DNA of 13,122 nt from NCBI GenBank assembly GCA_902562015.1, contig CACERX010000037.1:1-13122 (forward strand), read 5' to 3'. The translations under genes were made by a program, and so were the position numbers. Every line of letters begins with the position of its first letter. Position 1 is the stretch's first letter. This document shows positions 7,596 through 13,122 of the stretch, piece by piece. A model generated the notes under the pieces. That model saw only the letters and a program-made list of their open reading frames with translations, was not told the DNA's origin and ran no database searches. The DNA comes from an uncultured SAR324 cluster bacterium (GTDB lineage: Bacteria; SAR324; NAC60-12).

Positions 7596-7661
7596 ATGAA
7601 CATTAAAATTAAATTTCATAGTTTGAAATTGAGTTTATTAGAAAATTACATTTATGGATGA
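7596..7661 (+). CDS. Possible 21-codon ORF bridging permease and acyl-CoA ligase genes
   Basis: ATG at 7596 follows the permease stop (TAA) directly, with the purine stretch AGAGAGAG just upstream. The frame gives a 21-residue basic/hydrophobic peptide beginning MNIKIKFHSLKL and stops with TGA at 7659-7661. That stop overlaps the ATG of the ligase gene as ATGA. It may be a coupling ORF that carries ribosomes from the permease to the ligase, whose own ribosome site is poor. In AT-rich sequence a 21-codon open frame can also arise by chance, and a weak AATTTCA/TGAAATT hairpin (7612-7630) lies within it. Confidence 0.25.
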   Translation: MNIKIKFHSLKLSLLENYIYG

Positions 7662-9565
7662 TCATGGGTTATAAAAATGAATTTCAAGAATCGATTGAAA
7701 AACCTGAACATTTCTGGCGAAAACAAGCTGAACTAATCAAGTGGTATGAATTCCCAAAAAATATCCTATCAGAGGATGAAAACGGTTTTTACCGCTGGTT
7801 TAAGGGGGGAAAGCTCAACACAAGTTATTTATTACTCGATTATCACATTGAGTGTGGACGGGGAGATCAAACAGCACTTATCTATGACTCACCAGTCACC
7901 AATTCTCAGAGTAAGTTTAGCTTCAAAGAGCTTTTAGAAAAAGTTGCAAATTTCGCTGGTGTACTTAGGGATAATGGTATAGAAAAGGGAGATCGAGCCA
8001 TCATATACATGCCTATGATTCCTGAAGCATTGGTGGCTATGCTTGCCTGTGCTCGTTTAGGAGCAATTCATTCGGTTGTGTTCGGTGGATTTGCTCCCAA
8101 AGAGCTGGCAATTCGTATAGATGATGCAAAACCTAAAATACTCTTGACCGCTTCATGTGGAATTGAATTTAGCAACGTGATTGAATATAAGCCACTAGTC
8201 GATGAAGCAATTCGTATTTCGCAACATCCGCCTCAAACAGTTATTCTCCTTCAGCGTCCCCAATCAAAAGCATCAATGAAGACAGGACGTGATTTTGACT
8301 GGAATGAACTTTCAAATAGAAGTTCCCCGGCAAGTCCTGTTCCTGTTGATGCAACAGATCCACTATATATTCTTTATACTTCAGGCACTACTGGTTTGCC
8401 TAAAGGAGTTGTAAGGGACAATGGAGGACACGCAGTTGCACTAAAATACAGTATGAAAGCAATATTCAATTCTGAACCAGGTGATGTCTATTGGGCAGGC
8501 TCGGATGTTGGATGGGTTGTAGGACACTCTTACATAGTCTATGCGCCACTGATACATGGATGCACTACTGTTCTCTACGAAGGTAAGCCAGTAAAAACTC
8601 CAGATGCAGGATCATTTTGGAGGATTATTTCCGAACATCAGGTTAACACATTTTTTACTGCCCCAACTGCATTTCGCGCAGTCAAGAAGGAAGATCCTAC
8701 TGCAAAATTAAAAGATAAGTATGACATCGGTTGTCTTCGCTATTTGTTTTTAGCTGGAGAAAGATTGGATCCCCCAACCTACGAATGGCTTACAGAAATT
8801 CTTGAAATACCTGTCATCGATCACTGGTGGCAGACCGAATCCGGTTGGCCCATGTGTTCAAACATGATGGGGCTTGAACCTTATCCTGTAAAAATCGGCT
8901 CACCTACTTTTCCAGTGCCCGGATATAATGTAAAGATTTTGGATGATGAAGGGGAATCATGCCAGCCAGGTGAAACGGGAAACATTGTCGTCAAGCTACC
9001 TCTTCCTCCAAGCTGCCTTCCAACTCTTTGGAATGATGACAAACGCTTTAGAGACTCATATCTTTCAAAATACCCGGGCTACTACCTTACAGGAGATGGG
9101 GGGCTAATCGATAAAGATGGATATGTATATGTAATGGGGCGAGTGGATGATGTAATTAATGTAGCTGGACACCGTTTGTCAACTGGACAAATGGAGGAAC
9201 TAATTGCATCACATCCTGCAGTTGCAGAATGTGCTGTGGTAGGTATTGACGATGAGCTCAGAGGGCAAATTCCTGTTGGTTTTGCAGTACTTAAAGACGG
9301 TATAAATATTAGTCAGGATCAATTGGAGCAAGAAATGGTAAGCATCATCCGCAAAGAAATAGGAGCAGTTGCCTATTTTAGACAGTCCGTTATAGTTAGT
9401 CGGCTTCCCAAAACGCGATCAGGTAAAATTCTTAGAAAAACCATACGTCAATTGGCTAAAGGCGAAGATGTTCCTGCTCCACCGACTATTGACGACCCAG
9501 CAATTCTTAAAGAAATTTGTCAGGTAATGGAATCCTGTGGTGTAGGGAGTTTTGCATCAAAATAA
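7658..9565 (+). CDS. prpE: Propionyl-CoA synthetase-like AMP-forming acyl-CoA ligase
   Basis: This is a 635-residue ANL-superfamily ligase of the acetyl/propionyl-CoA synthetase branch, which makes acyl-CoA from a short carboxylate, ATP and CoA through an acyl-AMP. An N-terminal ACAS cap (about 8-65) precedes the AMP-binding domain. Marks: YTSGTTGLPKG (240-250), VVRDNGGHAVAL (251-262, characteristic of the PrpE/ACSS3 type rather than Acs), TAPTAFRAVKKEDP (334-347), WWQTESGWPM (390-399), TGD (478-480), GRVDDVINVAGHRLST (494-509) and PKTRSGKILRK (584-594), with Lys590 the catalytic lysine that protein acetylases commonly modify. Length is as expected. ATG 7658 is taken because it overlaps a short upstream ORF; ATG 7664 is possible. 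Position after the importer genes suggests it activates the imported acid. Propionate is the best guess; other C3-C5 acids are possible. Confidence 0.9.
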   Translation: MIMGYKNEFQESIEKPEHFWRKQAELIKWYEFPKNILSEDENGFYRWFKGGKLNTSYLLLDYHIECGRGDQTALIYDSPVTNSQSKFSFKELLEKVANFAGVLRDNGIEKGDRAIIYMPMIPEALVAMLACARLGAIHSVVFGGFAPKELAIRIDDAKPKILLTASCGIEFSNVIEYKPLVDEAIRISQHPPQTVILLQRPQSKASMKTGRDFDWNELSNRSSPASPVPVDATDPLYILYTSGTTGLPKGVVRDNGGHAVALKYSMKAIFNSEPGDVYWAGSDVGWVVGHSYIVYAPLIHGCTTVLYEGKPVKTPDAGSFWRIISEHQVNTFFTAPTAFRAVKKEDPTAKLKDKYDIGCLRYLFLAGERLDPPTYEWLTEILEIPVIDHWWQTESGWPMCSNMMGLEPYPVKIGSPTFPVPGYNVKILDDEGESCQPGETGNIVVKLPLPPSCLPTLWNDDKRFRDSYLSKYPGYYLTGDGGLIDKDGYVYVMGRVDDVINVAGHRLSTGQMEELIASHPAVAECAVVGIDDELRGQIPVGFAVLKDGINISQDQLEQEMVSIIRKEIGAVAYFRQSVIVSRLPKTRSGKILRKTIRQLAKGEDVPAPPTIDDPAILKEICQVMESCGVGSFASK

Positions 9566-9635
9566 TGACTGTAAGTCAACAATTCAAGATATTACGTTTT
9601 TTTAAATAAATTTAACCTATAAACGAAAAGATATT

Positions 9636-9998
9636 ATGCCTCTTATAAGAATTGATTTACCAGAAGGAGTATCAAATGATGATAAAGAAAAGATACAAAA
9701 AAAAGTCAGAGAAGTCGTCTTAAAGACACTCGCTCCGAAACAAGTTAGATATGATTATGTTTCGATAAGAGAGTCATTTGGGATTATTGGTGATGGTTTA
9801 CCTGTAGTAGATGTTGATTTAAGGCCAGGACGTGAACCGGAAAGAAAAAAAGGGTTGGTTGACGGTATTTCTTCTGTTCTAAAAGATATTTTAAATATTG
9901 ATCCCGAAGACGTATATTGTATTTTCAGAGAAACCCCTGCTCATAATCACTATACAGGTGGAGAACCATTGCCAGATTGGGTTCCTTCAGACAAGTAG
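9636..9998 (+). CDS. Tautomerase-superfamily (4-oxalocrotonate tautomerase-like) protein
   Basis: This is a 120-residue protein beginning MPLIRIDLPEG, so Met removal exposes the catalytic N-terminal proline of the tautomerase superfamily. A beta-alpha-beta unit (1-50) is followed by VVDVDLRPGREPERKKGLVDGI (57-78), the usual second-strand and helix region with Arg63, Arg66 and Arg70, then DPEDVYCIFRET (89-100), typical of the family. It is twice the length of the 62-residue 4-OT and fits the longer 'Tautomerase_2'-like or cis-CaaD/MSAD-sized group; the tail AHNHYTGGEPLPDWVP (102-117) is distinctive. These enzymes tautomerise, dehalogenate, decarboxylate or hydrate unsaturated keto acids in aromatic or haloacid catabolism. 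The 70-base gap after the ligase gene contains only a weak ribosome-like GAAAAG. Specific substrate unknown. Confidence 0.8.
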   Translation: MPLIRIDLPEGVSNDDKEKIQKKVREVVLKTLAPKQVRYDYVSIRESFGIIGDGLPVVDVDLRPGREPERKKGLVDGISSVLKDILNIDPEDVYCIFRETPAHNHYTGGEPLPDWVPSDK

Positions 9999-10036
9999 AT
10001 TTATTTATAAATCAGTACGTGCCTTTATTACTTACT

Positions 10037-10061
10037 AAAGCTGCAGAATTTTCTGTAGTTT
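10037..10061. terminator. Candidate bidirectional terminator in the convergent gap
   Basis: CTGCAGA (10041-10047) pairs with TCTGTAG (10052-10058) across an ATTT loop with one G-U wobble on the + strand. Flanking AAA (10037-10039) and TTT (10059-10061) extend the stem past a bulged G and give a short U-run on either strand. It is the best hairpin between the two convergent operons, but the stem is short and the U-runs are poor. A competing CTTTA/TAAAG pairing (10023-10040) overlaps it. The rest of 9999-10192 is AT-rich with no supported gene. Confidence 0.4.
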
Positions 10062-10192
10062 GTATTAACGCTGGTCTTAAATGGCAGATTAAAACAGATT
10101 TTCTAACACTCAAAGGTAAAATATGAGTCATAATCAAAGGGTCAGCAGATTAATTAACTATTAAAAATATAATTTAATTTTAAGAAGATCAT

Positions 10193-10915
10193 TTATGATT
10201 TTCCAAAACCTATATACGATTTAACGAGTCTGGAATCATTTAGTAATTCTGTCCCTCTACCTTTCATGGCCATCCTTCCACTTTCTAGAACATAGGCATA
10301 ATCAGATATTTCAAGTGTTTGTTTAACATTCTGTTCCACTACAAGTATAGTCAACCCCTGTTGACGAAGAACAGAGAGTAAATTTAAAACCTCCTTTACC
10401 ATAATTGGAGCTAGACCCAAAGTAGGCTCATCCAGCAACAATAGAAGTGGCTTGGCCATCAAGCCCCTAGCTAGTGCTAACATCTGAGCTTGACCTCCAC
10501 TGAGGCTTGAAGCATTAGTATCCAAACGGTCTCTAAGCATTGGAAATATGTTAAGTATATTTTCTGGAATGAATTTACCTAACAAAAATCTACCTATACA
10601 ATGATTTCCACTAAGAAGATTTTCTCGAACTGTAAGGTTAGGGAATAGATGCCTCCCTTCAGGAACCTGAACTAGCCCCCTTTTGACAATCCTGTGTGCG
10701 TTAAATCCAGTGATGTTCTCACCACGAAAGACTATTTCTCCAGATGATGGTGCATAAATTCCAGTAAGCGCATTTAATGTGGAACTTTTCCCAGCACCAT
10801 TAGCACCTGTTATAGATACAATCTGTCCTTCGTATACCTGTATAGAAATTTTTTTTACAGCATAAACCCCACCATAATTTACTTTCAAACTGGATACATT
10901 CAGTAATTGTTTCAT
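10193..10915 (-). CDS. livF: LivF-type ABC ATPase (second copy)
   Basis: This 240-residue nucleotide-binding subunit has Walker A GANGAGKS (37-44), VPEGRHLFP (83-91), signature LSGGQAQ (137-143), Walker B LLLLLDEP (156-163) followed by TLGLAP, and VEQNVKQTL in the switch region, all LivF-like and intact. ATG at 10915 is preceded by AGGAAAGG (10924-10917), a good ribosome site, and overlaps the livG2 stop by ATGA, so translation should be coupled. Differs clearly from the + strand LivF (for example EGRHLF versus ENRLIF), so the two sets are old paralogues or separately acquired rather than a recent duplication. Last gene of the minus-strand operon. Confidence 0.93.
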   Translation of the reverse strand: MKQLLNVSSLKVNYGGVYAVKKISIQVYEGQIVSITGANGAGKSSTLNALTGIYAPSSGEIVFRGENITGFNAHRIVKRGLVQVPEGRHLFPNLTVRENLLSGNHCIGRFLLGKFIPENILNIFPMLRDRLDTNASSLSGGQAQMLALARGLMAKPLLLLLDEPTLGLAPIMVKEVLNLLSVLRQQGLTILVVEQNVKQTLEISDYAYVLESGRMAMKGRGTELLNDSRLVKSYIGFGKS

Positions 10916-11655
10916 ACCTTTCCTAGGTAGGCCTCTATGACCTCAGGCTGATTAAAAACGACACTTGGATCTCCCTGAGCAATTTTTTCACCATGATTGA
11001 TGACACAAAGGTCCTCACAAACTTCCTCAATTAGATCCATTTTATGTTCTATAACTAAACAAGTCCTACCCGGTGCAACATTTTTACTTATCAAATGCGC
11101 AAGACTTTCAGTTTCCTTAGGTGTCATTCCTCCAGCTGGTTCATCAAGTAAAATAACTTTAGGGTCTCGTGCTAGGGCCCTTGCGATTTCAAGACGTCTA
11201 CGCTTGGGAAGTGTAAGATCTCCGGCAAAAAGATTCGAATCATTTTCCATCTCCATTATTTCAAGAATGTTATGAGCAATATTAACTTTAGGATCTTCTG
11301 GATTTCTGACTTGCGCTAAAAATCCATAAAATGAGAAAGATTCATGACTGATCATGGCTGAAATGACATTCTCAATAACGGTCATTCTTTCAAAAATTCG
11401 GATGTGCTGAAATGTACGGAAAACTCCGAGCCTCGAGATTTGATAGGATGTTGCTCCACTAATGTCATTTCCATCCAATAGAATCTGTCCTGAATCTATT
11501 GGATAAATTCCACTCATGATATTAACCAAAGATGTCTTTCCAGATCCATTTGGGCCAATTAGACCCGTTACAATACCTGACTTTATCTTGAGGCTAATAG
11601 ATTTGAGGACACGTAAATTCCCAAAAGATTTACAAATTTTTCTTAACTCAAACAC
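10912..11655 (-). CDS. livG: LivG-type ABC ATPase (second copy), with atypical signature motif
   Basis: This is a 247-residue ATPase. Walker A GPNGSGKT (34-41), Q-loop Gln83 in RTFQHIRIF (80-88), Walker B VILLDEP (167-173) followed by AGGM, and switch His204 in IEHKMDL (202-208) are intact. The signature that is normally YGxQRRLE reads LTLPKRRRLEIARAL (147-161), so the Gly and Gln of the ABC signature are gone. Related HAAT ATPases with 'LPxRxRLE' signatures exist as far as I recall, so this may be a subfamily trait and not damage. The start is GTG at 11655, supported by AAGGA at 11669-11665 nine bases upstream. The start overlaps the livM2 end by 8 bases, and its stop overlaps the livF2 start. 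Confidence 0.92.
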   Translation of the reverse strand: MFELRKICKSFGNLRVLKSISLKIKSGIVTGLIGPNGSGKTSLVNIMSGIYPIDSGQILLDGNDISGATSYQISRLGVFRTFQHIRIFERMTVIENVISAMISHESFSFYGFLAQVRNPEDPKVNIAHNILEIMEMENDSNLFAGDLTLPKRRRLEIARALARDPKVILLDEPAGGMTPKETESLAHLISKNVAPGRTCLVIEHKMDLIEEVCEDLCVINHGEKIAQGDPSVVFNQPEVIEAYLGKV

Positions 11656-12553
11656 GTAGCCAATTCCTTAAAGCAAGTTTTAGTCTGTAAACACGTTTTT
11701 CGTCGAGAAATCCACGTGGCATTAAGATCAGCATAATGGCAACCAGTCCACCAAAAACAATCATTCTGTAACCATGTATAACGCGAATGGATTCTAGGAA
11801 CCCAATGTCTAATGCCACACCAATCAATGGACCAAATACAGTCCCCAGTCCCCCAATAAGACCATATGCAAGAGAATGAACACCAAGCATGACATTGAAT
11901 ATCTGTGGTTCAATAAAGGTAAATGAATGGGCATAAAGCATCCCTCCTAATCCAGCTATGAAACCAGCTAATACAGCAGCAATGACTTTGTAATTCACGG
12001 GATTTATACCATGTACACGTGTCAACATAGGATCCTGACCTATCATCCTGAAGATCATTCCCAAACCGGAGCGCTCAATAATAAATAGACAAGTAATGAC
12101 TAGAAAAAGAATAAAGTAAATCAGCAAAGTATACTGAAATACACTTATATTGTTTTCGAAAATCCATCGGATCCCGCCAAATCCTTCTGCTCCATTAGGA
12201 CCTACTAGCTCGCCATCAATTTCTTTTTGGTAACTGAATTTTAGTAGGGATAGTCTCACCATTTCTGAAAACGCAAGAGTTGAAATAGAAAAATAAAGTC
12301 CACTGATTCTCACAGTCAGAGTGCTGACAACTCCTGCAGCAATCCCAGCAAGTAGGCTCCCAAAGAGAAGTGCAATCCAAAATGGCCACCCCCAAAGTGT
12401 AGTTGCAATAGCGCCTGAATATGCACTTATTCCGAAATATGCCTGTTGACCAAATGAAATCTCTCCCGTGATCAACAAAATATAAGCTGAAATGGCTATC
12501 AGAGATATCATTCCAATATTCGAAATAATGGTCAGTAAGTAGTCATTCAGCAT
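11648..12553 (-). CDS. livM: LivM-type inner-membrane permease (second copy)
   Basis: This 301-residue polytopic membrane protein has ISFGQQAYFGISAYSGA (32-48), the LivM hallmark, 'SGLYFSISTLAFSEMVRL' (84-101), the periplasmic GELVGPNGAEGFGG (114-127), coupling segment RMIGQDPMLTRVHGIN (169-184), AGFIAGLGGMLYAH (196-209) and the MPRGFLD ending. Spacing to the upstream isomerase gene is 37 bases, with a weak AAGG (12569-12566) 12 bases before ATG. A LivM permease needs a LivH-type partner; none is present on this strand within the window, while a spare LivH-type gene ends the convergent + strand operon. Confidence 0.92.
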   Translation of the reverse strand: MLNDYLLTIISNIGMISLIAISAYILLITGEISFGQQAYFGISAYSGAIATTLWGWPFWIALLFGSLLAGIAAGVVSTLTVRISGLYFSISTLAFSEMVRLSLLKFSYQKEIDGELVGPNGAEGFGGIRWIFENNISVFQYTLLIYFILFLVITCLFIIERSGLGMIFRMIGQDPMLTRVHGINPVNYKVIAAVLAGFIAGLGGMLYAHSFTFIEPQIFNVMLGVHSLAYGLIGGLGTVFGPLIGVALDIGFLESIRVIHGYRMIVFGGLVAIMLILMPRGFLDEKRVYRLKLALRNWLRV

Positions 12554-12590
12554 AAAGTATTTAGGCCTTGGAGGATTCTACCAAAATAAT

Positions 12591-13122
12591 TTATTCTTCT
12601 GGAGTATCCGGTTGAGATTCTGGAGCAGCACGCTTAAAGGCATCAAGTGACATGCAATGGTCCCAGATAGAATGAATTATGGGATATTCAGAAAGATTAC
12701 AGTTGAAACGTATCCCATTATAGACTTGTGGGATTAAGCAAATATCTGCCAAGCTTGGGCTCTCACCAAAACCAAATTGACCTTTACATTCATTGTTTTT
12801 AAGAATTTTTTCTAAAGCACTGAAACCTTCTGCTATCCAATGCTTATACCATGACATTTTTTTATCTTCACTCAACCTTAACTCATTTTCCAAATACTTA
12901 AGAACACGTAAATTATTTAGAGGGTGTATTTCCATTGCTATTTGTTGAGCTAAACAGCGAACTTGAGCTCTTTCCAGAGTATTTTTAGGCAACAAAGGCG
13001 GCTCTGGGTTCATTTCATCAAGTAAGTCGATTATTGCCAGCGACTGAGAAAAATAATTCCCATTTAGTTCTAGAACTGGGACCAAACCTTGAGGATTGTA
13101 TTTAAGAAAATTTTCTAGACTT
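12591..13122 (-). CDS. maiA: Maleylacetoacetate isomerase (zeta-class glutathione transferase), 5' truncated by window edge
   Basis: Reading leftward from the right edge, the frame is open from the last bases (SLENFLKYNPQGLVPVLELN...) to TAA at 12591-12593, giving 176 visible residues. A TTG at 13085 is an internal Leu, not the start. MaiA marks are YNPQGLVPVLELNG, FSQSLAIIDLLDE, the strongly conserved EIHPLNNLRVLKYL, SWYKHWIAEGFSALE, 'GESPSLADICLIPQVYNGIRF' region, and AAPESQPD at the end. The enzyme isomerises maleylacetoacetate to fumarylacetoacetate with glutathione in tyrosine/homogentisate breakdown; close relatives act on maleylpyruvate from gentisate. About 40 N-terminal residues, with the catalytic Ser/Cys motif, lie beyond the window. 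It is first of the visible minus-strand genes and probably co-transcribed with livM2-livG2-livF2. Confidence 0.9.
   Translation of the reverse strand, partial: SLENFLKYNPQGLVPVLELNGNYFSQSLAIIDLLDEMNPEPPLLPKNTLERAQVRCLAQQIAMEIHPLNNLRVLKYLENELRLSEDKKMSWYKHWIAEGFSALEKILKNNECKGQFGFGESPSLADICLIPQVYNGIRFNCNLSEYPIIHSIWDHCMSLDAFKRAAPESQPDTPEE

Noticed and set aside
5533..7801. Identical 17-mer GTTTTTACCGCTGGTTT at 5533-5549 (livG) and 7785-7801 (ligase)
   Set aside because: Both copies encode FYRWF inside unrelated well-conserved proteins and flanks do not match. Chance identity is more likely than a repeat element.
9566..9578. TGACT-GTA-AGTCA inverted repeat after the ligase stop
   Set aside because: Five-base arms with a three-base loop and no adjacent U-run; neither a terminator nor a recognised operator.
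10123..10164. 13-codon ORF after AAAGG in the convergent gap, and the ATGAGTCAT palindrome at its start
   Set aside because: Very short, no conservation evidence, and a nine-base palindrome is common in AT-rich sequence.
1..13122. CRISPR array, insertion sequence, phage or defence system
   Set aside because: No regularly spaced repeats, no transposase or integrase, no terminal inverted repeats and no defence-type proteins were seen on either strand.

Overview
The window reads as part of an AT-rich (roughly 40% G+C by eye, not counted) Gram-negative, probably proteobacterial chromosome. The evidence is exported proteins with Sec signal peptides, periplasmic-binding-protein ABC importers, a Rhodobacter/Methylobacterium-like crotonyl-CoA carboxylase/reductase and a zeta-class maleylacetoacetate isomerase. 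An open-ocean or similar AT-rich heterotroph fits, but the sequence does not fix a lineage. Gene density is high. There are no tRNA or rRNA genes, no insertion sequences, no CRISPR arrays and no phage genes. No gap between genes exceeds 300 bases; the largest, 194 bases, is the convergent junction at 9999-10192.

Left part (1-1843, + strand): the last codons of an upstream gene, possibly a crotonase, are followed by a crotonyl-CoA carboxylase/reductase-type gene (72-1325). Its stop overlaps the GTG start of a small exported FixH/YtkA-like protein with a His-rich tail (1322-1843).

Middle (1945-9998, + strand): this is a branched-chain amino acid (Liv/HAAT) type importer operon. It runs binding protein, stem-loop, livH-type permease, livM-type permease, livG-type ATPase, livF-type ATPase, then a second livH-type permease. 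A propionyl-CoA synthetase-like acyl-CoA ligase (7658-9565) and a tautomerase-superfamily protein (9636-9998) follow.

Right part (10193-13122, - strand): a convergent operon reads maleylacetoacetate isomerase (start beyond the right edge), livM2, livG2, livF2, with the three liv genes overlapping or closely spaced. It has no livH and no binding protein inside the window. A small stem-loop near 10037-10061 may end both operons.

Working picture (inference): the locus imports one or more small carboxylates, amino acids or aromatic acids by HAAT-type ABC transporters. PrpE-like ligase activates a short-chain acid to its CoA thioester, and CCR/crotonase-type enzymes process C3-C5 acyl-CoAs. The tautomerase and maleylacetoacetate isomerase point to aromatic or keto-acid catabolism. 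The least ordinary points are the surplus livH beside a convergent livMGF set that lacks one, a Gln at the expected Glu of the CCR CO2 pocket, the His-rich exported protein coupled to CCR, and a 21-codon ORF that bridges permease and ligase. Most of the window consists of recognisable families. I found no clear evidence of a wholly new system.
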